The notes below the pieces were generated by a model. The model was given only the letters and a program-made list of their open reading frames with translations. It was not told where the DNA came from and did no database searches. Made by a program: the position numbers and the translations under genes. Positions 43,200 through 51,921 of a stretch of DNA of 64,000 bases are shown piece after piece; within the stretch, counting starts at the first letter, position 1; every line of letters begins with the position of its first letter. Origin of the DNA: Paracoccus stylophorae (GTDB lineage: Bacteria > Pseudomonadota > Alphaproteobacteria > Rhodobacterales > Rhodobacteraceae); NCBI RefSeq assembly GCF_028553765.1, contig NZ_CP067134.1:3019001-3083000 (forward strand). Direction: 5' to 3'.

Positions 43200-44011
43200 G
43201 CCGCGCCCTTTCCCAACTCGCGCCCGCGCGCGGTGGCGGCGGCGACGGTGCGCGCCATCAAGGGCGGCAGGCCCGTCTCGGCATCCATCAGCACCTTCAG
43301 CCCCGCCGCCGTGGTGCCGCCGGGCGAGGTCACGTTCTCGCGCAGCACGCCCGGGTCCTCGTCGGCGTCGATGGCCAGCGCGCCCGCGCCCGCCACCGTC
43401 ATCCGCGCCAGTTCCAGCGCCAGACCGGCGGGCAGGCCCTGCGCCTCGCCGGCCTGCGCCATCGCCTCGATCAGGTGAAAGACATAGGCCGGGCCGCTGC
43501 CCGACAGGCCGGTGACCGCGTTCATCTGATCCTCGTGTTCCAGACGCACGACCCGGCCCACGGCGCGCATCAGCGTCTCGGCCAGGTCCAGATCGGCATC
43601 GCTGGCGCGGGCATTGCCGATCATCGCCGATATGCCCTTGCCGATGGCAGCCGGCGTGTTGGGCATCACCCGCACGATGGGCGCGTCGGGAAACGCCGCC
43701 TCGTAGGTGGCGATGGTGGTGCCCGCCGCGACCGACACGACCAGCGTGTCGCGCAGACGCGGCACCTCGCCCAAAGCGTCCTTCATCATCTGCGGCTTGA
43801 CCGCCAGCACCAGAACGGCGGGATCGTCGGGCAGATCGGCGTTCACGCGCAGCCCCCTGTCCTGCCATTCCGGGGCCAGTTTCGGGTCGATCACCGTGAC
43901 GGCGCCGGGTTCCAGCCCGCGCGCCAGCCAGCCTTTCAGCATCGCCCCGCCCATCCGGCCGCAGCCGACCAGAACCAGACCGCGCGCATTGATATCCGCA
44001 AATTCGCTCAT
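43196..44011 (-). CDS. proC: Pyrroline-5-carboxylate reductase
   Basis: The 271-residue enzyme has an N-terminal Rossmann fold ([19 protein letters not shown]), [25 protein letters not shown], and the C-terminal family signature [12 protein letters not shown]. It makes L-proline from 1-pyrroline-5-carboxylate using NAD(P)H. It is the first gene of the proC/CsaA-like/dehydrogenase trio and lies 61 bp after the YbjN gene. Confidence 0.94.
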   Translation of the reverse strand: MSEFADINARGLVLVGCGRMGGAMLKGWLARGLEPGAVTVIDPKLAPEWQDRGLRVNADLPDDPAVLVLAVKPQMMKDALGEVPRLRDTLVVSVAAGTTIATYEAAFPDAPIVRVMPNTPAAIGKGISAMIGNARASDADLDLAETLMRAVGRVVRLEHEDQMNAVTGLSGSGPAYVFHLIEAMAQAGEAQGLPAGLALELARMTVAGAGALAIDADEDPGVLRENVTSPGGTTAAGLKVLMDAETGLPPLMARTVAAATARGRELGKGAA

Positions 44012-44072
44012 CCGCCTGCCCTTTCGCTGTCCCGCGCGGGGCGCGCGATCCGCCCCGTCAGACCGGCCCCCG

Positions 44073-44576
44073 TCAGGCCCGTCCGTAGGCCTGGCCCAAC
44101 GCGATGTCCAGCGCCGCGGCCGGCGCGGTATTGCCCCACCCGACCAGCTGGAACGACGGGTAGAACCGTTCGCAGCCGACCAGCGCGGCGCCGATCATCC
44201 GGTCGATCTGCCCGGTCGAGGCGACGGCATCGCCCGCCAGCACCAGCCCGTAACGCCACACCATCAGCCGCTGCTTGCTCCAGAAGGTGAAACCGCCATC
44301 CCAGACCTGATCGTTGGCCAGGTTCAGCGTCTCGTGGATCAGCGGCAGCCGGTCGGCGGGCGGGTCCAGCTCAAAGCTGCAGATCAGCCGCAGCACCTCT
44401 TCGCGCGCCGACCAGGCCAGCGTCAGGGAATAGCTGCGCCACTGCCCCTCGACCACCATCGCGATCTGGTCGTCGGCCAGCCGGTCGAAATCCCAGTCGT
44501 GATGGGCGGCCACCGCCTCGACAATGTCGATCGGGTGAACCTCGTCATCGGGAATGAAATGATCGGTCTGTGCCAT
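44073..44576 (-). CDS. YbjN domain-containing protein
   Basis: The 167-residue protein fits the YbjN / bacterial sensory transduction regulator family: VEAVAAHHDWDFDRLADDQIAM, then SLTLAWSAREEVLRLICSFEL. These proteins have a type III secretion chaperone-like fold and an uncertain role. It diverges from the CobC-type gene and is followed 61 bp later by proC, so it may be the promoter-proximal gene of that operon. Confidence 0.85.
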   Translation of the reverse strand: MAQTDHFIPDDEVHPIDIVEAVAAHHDWDFDRLADDQIAMVVEGQWRSYSLTLAWSAREEVLRLICSFELDPPADRLPLIHETLNLANDQVWDGGFTFWSKQRLMVWRYGLVLAGDAVASTGQIDRMIGAALVGCERFYPSFQLVGWGNTAPAAALDIALGQAYGRA

Positions 44577-44775
44577 GGCCTGCTTCCTGCCTCTGCGCGC
44601 CCGCGACTCCGCAAGCGCTTGGTGGCGTCACAACACCGGGCATGGGTGCCCGAATGTTCCTACCATATATCGTGGGGATGAACGCGGCAGGTGTAAAGTG
44701 AAATCTGCCGCGGCGATTGCACGGGGAACGACGCTGGCCTACCAGATGCGGGGACCAGAATGGCGGGGGACCAGA

Positions 44776-45759
44776 ATGGCGGGGGACCACCTTATGCGCC
44801 GGGACCATGGCGGAGACATCGACGCGGCCGCAGCCCGATACGGCGGCGGCGACTGGATCGACCTGTCGACCGGCATCAACCGCAGGCCCTGGCCCATCGG
44901 CGCCCTGCCCGACCATGCGTGGCGCGCCCTGCCCACCGCCGCCTCATGCGACCGGCTTGGCCGCGTCGCCGCCGACTGGTTCGGCTGCGACCCGGCCCAT
45001 GTCCTGCCGGTGGCGGGCGCGACGGCGGCGATCCAGCTGATCCCCCGGCTGCTGCCGCCCGGCCGCGCCGCCGTGCTGTCGCCCAGCTATAACGAACACG
45101 CGGCCAGCCTGCGCGCGGCGGGCTGGTCGGTCACCGATGCCCCGGACCCTGACGACATGGAGGGCGCCGATCTGGCCGTGGTGGTGAACCCCAACAATCC
45201 CGACGGGCGCGAATTCAGCCGCGCGAGGCTGACCGATCTGGCCGGGCGCGTCGGCCGGCTGATCGTCGATGAAAGCTTTGCCGACCCGCGCCCCGACCTG
45301 TCGCTGGCCGGCGCCGTCCCCGACAATGCCGTGATCCTGCGCAGCTTCGGCAAGTTCTGGGGTCTGGCCGGGCTGCGACTGGGATTCGTCATCGCCGCCC
45401 CCGACCTGCTGGCCCGCATCGCGCAGGCGGCGGGGCCGTGGTCGGTGAACGGCCCGGCACTCGAGATCGGGGCACGGGCGATGGCCGACCGGGCGTGGGC
45501 CGACGACGCGACCGTCTATCATTCCGAGGCCGGGCTGCGCCTTGACCGCATCGCCCGCCGCGCCGGCTGGCACAGCGTCGGCGGCACGCATCTGTTCCGC
45601 CTCTACGACACGCCCGACGCCGCCGCGGCGCAGGACGCGCTGGCGCAGGCGCGCATCTGGACGCGGCGGTTTCCCTATTCCGACACCTGGCTGCGCCTGG
45701 GGATTCCCGGCAACCGCGCCGAATGGGACCGCCTGATCGCAGCCCTTGGCCCCGCCTGA
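44776..45759 (+). CDS. cobC: CobC-type PLP enzyme (threonine-phosphate decarboxylase-like)
   Basis: About 327 residues of a fold-type I aminotransferase with the typical cobalamin-pathway start HGGDIDAAAARYGG...IDLSTGINRRPWP. The PLP lysine is in RSFGKFWGLAGLRLGF and the Asn/Asp pair in VVNPNNPDGRE. CobC/CobD makes the aminopropanol-phosphate arm of cobalamin. Starts at 44776 and 44794 are both possible; the second gives the shortest usual N-terminus. A 16-bp direct repeat (about 44750-44785) covers the upstream start and its ribosome site. No other cobalamin gene is near. Confidence 0.85.
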   Translation: MAGDHLMRRDHGGDIDAAAARYGGGDWIDLSTGINRRPWPIGALPDHAWRALPTAASCDRLGRVAADWFGCDPAHVLPVAGATAAIQLIPRLLPPGRAAVLSPSYNEHAASLRAAGWSVTDAPDPDDMEGADLAVVVNPNNPDGREFSRARLTDLAGRVGRLIVDESFADPRPDLSLAGAVPDNAVILRSFGKFWGLAGLRLGFVIAAPDLLARIAQAAGPWSVNGPALEIGARAMADRAWADDATVYHSEAGLRLDRIARRAGWHSVGGTHLFRLYDTPDAAAAQDALAQARIWTRRFPYSDTWLRLGIPGNRAEWDRLIAALGPA

Positions 45760-45785
45760 GCGTCCGGCCGCGCCCGTCCCTCGCA

Positions 45786-45842
45786 CTCTTTCCAAATACC
45801 TCGGGGTGAATTGGCCGCAGGCCAAGAGGGGCAGCGCCCCTT
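45786..45842 (-). repeat. REP-like dispersed palindromic element, copy 1
   Basis: Read on the minus strand it has the order: a GGGGCGCTGCCCC hairpin, a second hairpin (TTGGCCTGCGGCCAA), then CCCCGAGGTATTTGGA. The same three-part architecture recurs at 47519-47575 in the opposite orientation. It lies 3' of the CobC-type gene. Confidence 0.7.
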
Positions 45843-45950
45843 GACCCCCGCCCGCAACCACAGCCCCGCCCGCAGGCGCACGCCGATGCTTGCGACGAAT
45901 CCTGCCGCGTGCCAGTGATGGGCCTGTGATCCCGCAGATACGGATGGACG

Positions 45951-46457
45951 ATGCCGACCCCGCCCCTGCCCCTGCCCCTTGCGATCCGGTCCCTCGCGAC
46001 ACTTTCCGTCGCGGCCTGCCTGCTGCTGCTGACCGCGCCGGTCCGTGCCGATGCGCCGCTCATCGTGCTGGACCGGACGCAGCTGCCCTTCGATCTGGGG
46101 CCGGGCCATCCGGCGAACAATCCGGCGCGGCCGGCGAACTCGCCCCACGCCGCCGGCAACTCGGCCGGGAACACCGCGAACTCGCCGCAGGCATGGGAGA
46201 ACCGGCCGACCAACCCGGCCAACGAAAAGCGGCTGATCATCACCGGCGATGGCGGGGTGCTGGGCTATTACGCCACGAACGCGGTCGGCGTGCTGAACCT
46301 GTTCGACGTGAACGGCAGGCGCATCGCCTATCGTCCGGCGCGCGGCACGCGCAGCCTGTTCACGACCGGCGGCGCGTGGTGCGGCACCGTCGACGGCCGG
46401 GGCGGCGCCATCGTGCTGGCGGTGACGCAATCCTGCGCGCGGCTGTTTTCCCGATGA
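45951..46457 (+). CDS. Exported protein of unknown function with Asn/Pro-rich segment
   Basis: A 168-residue protein has a signal peptide (hydrophobic residues about 17-30, ending APVRADA), then a low-complexity Pro/Asn/Ala-rich stretch (about residues 52-90, e.g. HPANNPARPANSPHAAGN) and a C-terminal domain with two Cys (GGAWCGTVDG and VTQSCARL) that could form a disulfide in the periplasm. I recognise no family. It lies 191 bp after the CobC-type gene and 130 bp before ppk2. Confidence 0.6.
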   Translation: MPTPPLPLPLAIRSLATLSVAACLLLLTAPVRADAPLIVLDRTQLPFDLGPGHPANNPARPANSPHAAGNSAGNTANSPQAWENRPTNPANEKRLIITGDGGVLGYYATNAVGVLNLFDVNGRRIAYRPARGTRSLFTTGGAWCGTVDGRGGAIVLAVTQSCARLFSR

Positions 46458-46587
46458 GGCAGCCGCCAACACGCAACGCGCAACGCGCGCAAGCTGTGCA
46501 CATCCGGTGCACATGCTGTGCCCGCAATGTGGCCGGGATGTGCGCGCCATGCCCGGCCCGGACGCGCCCGAAAGGACCGACAGAGAG

Positions 46588-47493
46588 ATGAGCGAGAATT
46601 CCAACGACTGGCTTGACGCCGAATTGCAGGACACGCTGGACGAGGATTACGAGATCGAACTGGAAGACGCGGTGCTGTCCGCCGAAATCCGGCGCATCTA
46701 TCGCGAGCACCATCCCGACCAGATGGACAGAAAGCTGTATTTCCAGGAACTTCTGCGCCTTCAGTCGGAACTGATCAAGCTTCAGGACTGGGTCGGCCAC
46801 CACAAGGAAAAGATCGTCGTGCTGTTCGAGGGCCGCGATTCCGCCGGCAAGGGCGGCGCGATCAAGCGCATCACCCAACGCCTGAACCCCCGCATCGCCC
46901 GCGTCGTGGCCCTGCCCGCGCCCTCGGACCGCGAAAAGACCCAATGGTATTTCCAGCGCTACGTCCCCCACCTTCCCGCCGGCGGCGAGATCGTGCTGTT
47001 CGACCGCAGCTGGTACAACCGCGCCGGGGTCGAGCGTGTGATGGGCTTCGCCACCGAGGACGAGGTGGAACAGTTCTTTCAGGACGTGCCCGAATTCGAA
47101 CGGATGCTGGTGCGGTCGGGCATCAGGCTGGTGAAATACTGGTTCTCGATCACCGACGAGGAACAGCAGATGCGGTTCCTGATGCGGATCCACGACCCGC
47201 TGAAACAGTGGAAACTGTCGCCCATGGACCTGCAATCGCGCGTCCGGTGGGAATCCTATACCAAGGCCAAGGAAGACATGTTCGAACGCACGAACATCCC
47301 CGAGGCGCCGTGGTATATCGTGCCGGGCAACGACAAGAAACGCGCGCGGCTGAACTGCATCAGCCATCTTCTGGGGCTGATCCCATACACCGACGTGCCC
47401 CAGGAAGAGGTGCATCTGCCCGACCGCGTCTTCAACCCCGACTATGAGCGCGAGGTCCTGCCGCGCGAGCTGTATGTGCCGCAGAAATACTGA
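46588..47493 (+). CDS. ppk2: Polyphosphate kinase 2
   Basis: The 301-residue protein has Walker A EGRDSAGKGGAIKRI (about residues 81-95), the PPK2 motif FDRSWYNRAGVERVMGF (Walker B and lid) and PAPSDREKTQWYFQRY. It transfers phosphate between polyphosphate and nucleoside diphosphates, in class I enzymes usually making GTP or ATP from polyphosphate. The ATG at 46588 follows GAAAGGA and AGAGAG; an upstream extension to 46507 is not conserved-looking. The C-terminus ends KY as is common. Confidence 0.95.
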   Translation: MSENSNDWLDAELQDTLDEDYEIELEDAVLSAEIRRIYREHHPDQMDRKLYFQELLRLQSELIKLQDWVGHHKEKIVVLFEGRDSAGKGGAIKRITQRLNPRIARVVALPAPSDREKTQWYFQRYVPHLPAGGEIVLFDRSWYNRAGVERVMGFATEDEVEQFFQDVPEFERMLVRSGIRLVKYWFSITDEEQQMRFLMRIHDPLKQWKLSPMDLQSRVRWESYTKAKEDMFERTNIPEAPWYIVPGNDKKRARLNCISHLLGLIPYTDVPQEEVHLPDRVFNPDYEREVLPRELYVPQKY

Positions 47494-47518
47494 GCCTGCG
47501 GCGCGGGAACCGACGGCG

Positions 47519-47575
47519 AAAGGGGGCGCTGCCCCCGTCCCTTCGGGACTCCCCCGGGATATTTGAACACCGAAG
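47519..47575 (+). repeat. REP-like dispersed palindromic element, copy 2
   Basis: It consists of GGGGGCGCTGCCCCC, then GTCCCTTCGGGAC, then CCCCCGGGATATTTGAACAC. The first two units are perfect hairpins that could fold in the ppk2 3' end. The architecture matches copy 1 near 45.8 kb; similar GC hairpin plus ATATTTGA elements are widespread between genes of Rhodobacteraceae. Confidence 0.75.
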
Positions 47576-47586
47576 ATGAGGCGGTC

Positions 47587-48456
47587 GTGCTGGAATTTCA
47601 TATCTGGGACGTGTTCACCGACCGGGCGTTCAGCGGCAATCCGCTGGCCATCGTGACCGGTGCGGACGGGCTGTCCGCCGAACAGATGCAGGTGCTGGCG
47701 CGGCAGTTTAACCTGTCCGAGACGATCTTCGTCATGGCCCCGCGCGATCCCGCACACGCAGCACGGGTGCGCATTTTCCTGCCCACCGCCGAGATCCCCT
47801 TCGCAGGCCACCCCACCATCGGCTGCGCACTGCATCTGGCGGGCGGGCGCGACGGCAGGTTTGTGCTTGAGGAACAGGCGGGGCCGGTGCCGGTCAAGAT
47901 CGCGGATGGCGTGGCCGAGTTCGTGGCCCCGGTCCTGCCCGTCGCGCATCCCGGACGGGCCGATCCGGACCTGATCGCGCGCGCGCTGGATCTGGACCCG
48001 GTCGCGATCGGGTTCGGCGGACATCGCCCGCAGATCTGGCAGGGCGGGCCGGCCTTTCTGTATGTGCCGCTGCGCGGGTCGGCGGATCTGCGCGCCGCGC
48101 GACCGGTCGAGCCGTCCTGGTCGCAGGCGATGGAGGCGGCGCAGGTTTTCGGCGCCTATCTTTACACGCCCGACGAGGATGGCTATCGCGCGCGGATGTT
48201 CGCGCCGGGGGCGGGCATCCCCGAGGATCCGGCGACCGGCGCGGCCTCGGCCATTCTTGCGGCGCAGTTGCTGGCCAGCGGCGCCATCGGACCCGGCGTG
48301 ACGCGGATCGACCTGCGCCAGGGGATCGAGATGGGGCGGCCGTCGCGGATCGGCATGGCAGCCGTTGTCGAGAACGGGAAACTGCGCGAGATACGTGTTC
48401 GCGGCCGTGCCGTGCCGGTGGCACAGGGCCGCATCGCCATTCCGGAGGACAGATGA
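47587..48456 (+). CDS. PhzF-family isomerase/epimerase
   Basis: About 289 residues of the PhzF fold: WDVFTDRAFSGNPLAIV, FNLSETIFV (catalytic Glu in LSETIF), RIFLPTAEIPFAGHPTIG and GIPEDPATGAASAILAA. Family members catalyse isomerisation or hydrogen shifts on small metabolites; the substrate is not predictable. I prefer the GTG at 47587; a TTG at 47563 would start inside the REP-like element. The stop overlaps the DUF1330 gene (ATGA). Confidence 0.86.
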   Translation: MLEFHIWDVFTDRAFSGNPLAIVTGADGLSAEQMQVLARQFNLSETIFVMAPRDPAHAARVRIFLPTAEIPFAGHPTIGCALHLAGGRDGRFVLEEQAGPVPVKIADGVAEFVAPVLPVAHPGRADPDLIARALDLDPVAIGFGGHRPQIWQGGPAFLYVPLRGSADLRAARPVEPSWSQAMEAAQVFGAYLYTPDEDGYRARMFAPGAGIPEDPATGAASAILAAQLLASGAIGPGVTRIDLRQGIEMGRPSRIGMAAVVENGKLREIRVRGRAVPVAQGRIAIPEDR

Positions 48457-48752
48457 CGAAAGCTTACTGGATCGCGCATGTCAGCATCGACGACCCCGAT
48501 GCCTATGCCGAATACCGGCGCGCCAATGCCGCGGCCTTCGCCGCCCATGGGGCGCGGTTCCTGGTGCGCGGCGGGCCGCAGCAGGTGGTCGAGGGGCAGT
48601 TGCGCCCGCGCTGCGTGGTGCTGGAATTTCCGTCGTTGCAGGCGGCGCAGGAGTGTTACCGCAGCCCGGAATATCAGCGCGCCAAGGCGTTGCGCGATCC
48701 GGTCAGCGACGCCGATCTGGTGATCGTCGAGGGATGGCCCGGCGACGACTAG
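48453..48752 (+). CDS. DUF1330 domain-containing protein
   Basis: This 99-residue protein matches the DUF1330 family, a small ferredoxin-like dimeric alpha-beta barrel fold: KAYWIAHVSIDDPDAYAEY, GARFLVRGG, and the ending SLQAAQECYRSPEYQRAKALR. It is translationally coupled to the PhzF gene, so it may act in the same unknown pathway. Confidence 0.9.
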   Translation: MTKAYWIAHVSIDDPDAYAEYRRANAAAFAAHGARFLVRGGPQQVVEGQLRPRCVVLEFPSLQAAQECYRSPEYQRAKALRDPVSDADLVIVEGWPGDD

Positions 48753-48779
48753 CCGCTTGTCGCGGCTGCTGAATCACGT

Positions 48780-49259
48780 ATGATCGTCGATATGTTTCGC
48801 AACCTGCTGTATCGCCTCTTTTCCGATGATGTCGAGCCGCGCCCCCTGGCCGCGGAGGATGCCGAGGTGGCCATCGCCGCGCTGCTGGTTCGGGTCGCGC
48901 GGGCCGACGACCATTACGAAACCTCGGAAAAGCAGCGGATCGACCGGGTTCTGGCGCGCCGGCGCGGGCTGAACGCCGACGAGGCCGCCGAGCGGCGCGC
49001 CGCCGCCGAGATGCTTGAGGCCGAGGCGCCCGATACGGTCCGGTTCACCCGGCTGATCAAGGACCGGATCGCGCTGGAGGATCGCAGCGGCGTCATCGGC
49101 GCGATGTGGGAAATTGCCTATGCCGACGGACGGCGCGACATGGATGAGGAATCCATGGTGCGGCTGGTGTCGGGCTTGCTGGGCGTTCCCGACCGCGATT
49201 CGGCGCTGATCCGGCAGAAGGTTCTGGACGATATGGGTCTGCAGGGCGACCGCGCCTAA
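48780..49259 (+). CDS. TerB-family protein
   Basis: A 159-residue helical protein with the TerB fold: AAEDAEVAIAALLVRVARADDHYETSEKQRID, then MWEIAYADGRRDMDEESMVRLVSGLLG, where the acidic repeats resemble the metal-binding helices of TerB. A start at 48792 is also possible. Neither has a strong ribosome site. It converges on the FAD oxidoreductase gene with a 4-bp overlap of stops. Tellurite resistance should not be assumed. Confidence 0.83.
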   Translation: MIVDMFRNLLYRLFSDDVEPRPLAAEDAEVAIAALLVRVARADDHYETSEKQRIDRVLARRRGLNADEAAERRAAAEMLEAEAPDTVRFTRLIKDRIALEDRSGVIGAMWEIAYADGRRDMDEESMVRLVSGLLGVPDRDSALIRQKVLDDMGLQGDRA

Positions 49260-50566
49260 AGCCCCAGCCTGTCGCGCAGCCCGTACCACGCCATCCCCGC
49301 CACCAGCAGCGGCGTGCGCAGCGCCCGGCCACCCGGAAACGCCCGTGTCGGCACGGCCTGCATGGCGTCGAACCCCTCGGCCTGACCCGCGACCGCATCC
49401 GCCATCAGCCGCCCGGCCAGCGTGGCCATGGCGACGCCGTGTCCGGAAAAGCCGCTGGCCGACAGGCAGTTCGCGGCGGGGCGGGCGAAGCAGGGCATGC
49501 GGTTCATCGTGATCGCCAGCGTGCCGCCCCAGCCATGGGTCAGGCGCACATCCGCAAGCTGCGGATAGACGGCCAGAAGATGCGGCCGCACGATGCCGGG
49601 GATATTCTTTGGAAAGCGATAGGTCACCGTCTCGCCGCCGCCGAAGATCAGCCGCCGTTCGTCGTCCAGCCGCCAGTAATTCACCACGAATTTCGTATCC
49701 GCGGCCGCGGTCCCCTGCGGCAGGATTTCGGGAAATCGGTCGCCCAGAGGTTCGGTCGCCACGATATAGTTGTTGATCGGCATGACCCGCGCGGCAACTT
49801 TCGGCGCAAGATCGCCCTGATAGCCGTTCCCGGCCAGCACGACATGATCGCAGATCACCCGACCGGTATCGCAGTGAAGGATGGATTTCCCGTCGGCCCT
49901 GTCGGCATGGGTGATGCGATGGACATGGCTGTTTTCGTGAATCCGCACGCCCGCCGTTTCGGCCAGCCGCGCCATGCCAAGCGCCAGATTCAGCGGATGC
50001 ACGTGCGCTGCACCCCGATCCACGTCGCCGCCGGCATAGGCGTGGCTGCCCAGCAATGCGGCCAGTTCGTCGCGGTCCAGCGGCTCGATCCGGTCATAGC
50101 CGTAATCGCGGGCCAGACGCTCGGCCATGTGGCGCGCATGCGCGACCTCGGATTCCGTGCGGCAGGCATGGGCGATCCCGTCGCGCACCGGCACGCCCGC
50201 CTCGGCCGCCAGCGACCGGACCAGCGTTTTCGCATCCTCGGCCAGATCCCACAGACGCCGCGCGGCGTCGCGGCCCAGATGTTCCTCCAGCCAGTCGACG
50301 TCCTGGCGCTGCCCTGACCCGATCTGCCCGCCATTGCGGCCGGATGCGCCGAAGCCCACCCGATGCGCCTCGATCAGGGCGACGACGTATCCGCGCCGCG
50401 CCAGATGCAGCGCCGCGGACAGGCCGCAATACCCGCCCCCGACCACGGCCACATCGGCCCGCGTCTCGCCGCGGATGCGGGCAAACGGGTCCAGCGTCAG
50501 CCGCGTGTTGGCATAGATGCTGGGCGGATACTTTCCCCGGCGGTCGTTCAGGAACAGCAGGTTCAT
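49256..50566 (-). CDS. FAD-dependent oxidoreductase (gamma-glutamylputrescine oxidase-like)
   Basis: A 436-residue DAO-superfamily flavoprotein: RADVAVVGGGYCGLSAALHLARRG near residue 35 binds FAD, QIGSGQRQD and the C-terminal SGFSGHGVAMATLAGRLMADA complete the pattern of PuuB-type oxidases. It would oxidise a gamma-glutamylated amine to the aldehyde. The ATG at 50566 overlaps the stop of the glutamine-synthetase-like gene (ATGA). It is the last gene of the amidotransferase-ligase-oxidase operon. Confidence 0.85.
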   Translation of the reverse strand: MNLLFLNDRRGKYPPSIYANTRLTLDPFARIRGETRADVAVVGGGYCGLSAALHLARRGYVVALIEAHRVGFGASGRNGGQIGSGQRQDVDWLEEHLGRDAARRLWDLAEDAKTLVRSLAAEAGVPVRDGIAHACRTESEVAHARHMAERLARDYGYDRIEPLDRDELAALLGSHAYAGGDVDRGAAHVHPLNLALGMARLAETAGVRIHENSHVHRITHADRADGKSILHCDTGRVICDHVVLAGNGYQGDLAPKVAARVMPINNYIVATEPLGDRFPEILPQGTAAADTKFVVNYWRLDDERRLIFGGGETVTYRFPKNIPGIVRPHLLAVYPQLADVRLTHGWGGTLAITMNRMPCFARPAANCLSASGFSGHGVAMATLAGRLMADAVAGQAEGFDAMQAVPTRAFPGGRALRTPLLVAGMAWYGLRDRLGL

Positions 50567-51921
50567 ACGTTCAGCAACAGATGTTCGCGTTCCCAAGGGC
50601 TGATGACTTGCAGGAATTCCTTGTATTCGTTGCGTTTCACCGCCTCGTAGACGTCCAGAAACTCGTCGCCCAGCACCTCGCGCATGGGCTGGCTTTCGGA
50701 CATGATGTCCAGCGCGTCGCCCAGGTTATAGGGCAGCTCGTCCCGCGACATATAGGCGTCGCCCAGACATTCCGCGCGCGGCCCCTCTTGTTCCAGCAGG
50801 CCCAGATAGCCGCAGGCGAGGCTGGCGGCGATCCCCAGATAGGGGTTGCAGTCCATCCCGGCCAACCGGTTCTCGATCCGCCGCGCCTCGGGGCTGGACA
50901 CGGGCACGCGCAAGCCGGTGGTGCGGTTGTCGCGGCCCCATTCCAGATTGATCGGGGCGGCGAAATCGGGGACATAGCGGCGATAGCTGTTCACATAGGG
51001 TGCCAGCAGTGCGACCGCCGCCGGCAGATGGCGCTGCATCCCGCCGATGAAATGCAGGAAGGCATCGGTTTCGCGCCCCTGTTCGTCCGAGAAGATGTTC
51101 CGGCCGGTCTTCAGATCGACGATGGAATGATGCATGTGCATCGCGCTGCCCGGTTCGCCCTCGATCGGCTTGGCCATGAAGGTCGCGAAACAGTCGTGGC
51201 GCAGCGCGGCCTCGCGGATGAGGCGCTTGAAATAGAAGATCTCGTCGGCCAGCGCGACCGGATCGCCGTGGTTCAGGTTGATTTCGACCTGGCCCGCCCC
51301 GCCCTCTTGCAGGATGCCGTCGATCTCGAATCCCTGCGCCTCGGCGAAATCGTAGATGTCGTCGATGACCTTGCCGTATTCGTCCACTGCCGACATGGAA
51401 TATGCCTGCTTGGCGGCCGCCCGCCGGCCGGTGCGGCCCATGGGCGGGATGATCGGCTGGTTGGGGTCGATGTTGCGGGCGACCAGAAAGAACTCCATCT
51501 CGGGGGCGACGACCGGCGACCAGCCCTTTTCGCGATACAGCCGCACCAGCCGCTTCAGCACGTTGCGCGGCGCGATGGGCACCGGGTTGCCCTGCTGGTC
51601 CTGCGCGTCGTGGATCACCTGCATGGTCCAGTCGGCAGTCCACGGCGCCGCCGTCGCGGTGCTGTAATCGGGCGTCATGATCATGTCGGGTTCGGTGAAC
51701 GCGCCCGAGGGGTTGTCGGCCCATTCGCCGGTGATGGTCTGCAGGAAGATCGAGTTCGGCAGATAGAACTTGTCCTGATGGGCGAATTTCGATGCGGGCA
51801 TCGCCTTGCCGCGGGCCACGCCGGCGATGTCGGCGACGATGCATTCGACCTCGTCCAGCCGCCGTCCGGCCAGATATTCCCGCGCCGCCACGGGGGCGCG
51901 TTCGATCCATGCGGCGCTCAT
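50563..51921 (-). CDS. Glutamine synthetase-like gamma-glutamyl-amine ligase (PuuA/GlnA3 type)
   Basis: The 452-residue protein has the glutamine synthetase catalytic fold (VAPEMEFFLVARN, GQVEINLNHGDPV, GSAMHMHHSIVD, NPYLGIAASLACGYLG) but lacks the adenylylation loop Tyr context of GlnA. Proteins of this branch ligate glutamate to amines such as putrescine. Both ends overlap neighbours by ATGA junctions, so the three genes are translationally coupled. The pairing with a FAD oxidase and a class I amidotransferase mirrors the Puu pathway. Confidence 0.87.
   Translation of the reverse strand: MSAAWIERAPVAAREYLAGRRLDEVECIVADIAGVARGKAMPASKFAHQDKFYLPNSIFLQTITGEWADNPSGAFTEPDMIMTPDYSTATAAPWTADWTMQVIHDAQDQQGNPVPIAPRNVLKRLVRLYREKGWSPVVAPEMEFFLVARNIDPNQPIIPPMGRTGRRAAAKQAYSMSAVDEYGKVIDDIYDFAEAQGFEIDGILQEGGAGQVEINLNHGDPVALADEIFYFKRLIREAALRHDCFATFMAKPIEGEPGSAMHMHHSIVDLKTGRNIFSDEQGRETDAFLHFIGGMQRHLPAAVALLAPYVNSYRRYVPDFAAPINLEWGRDNRTTGLRVPVSSPEARRIENRLAGMDCNPYLGIAASLACGYLGLLEQEGPRAECLGDAYMSRDELPYNLGDALDIMSESQPMREVLGDEFLDVYEAVKRNEYKEFLQVISPWEREHLLLNV

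Noticed and set aside
48780..49259. Tellurite resistance gene
   Set aside because: Only a TerB-like helical domain is present; the ter operon partners are absent, so a resistance function is not supported.
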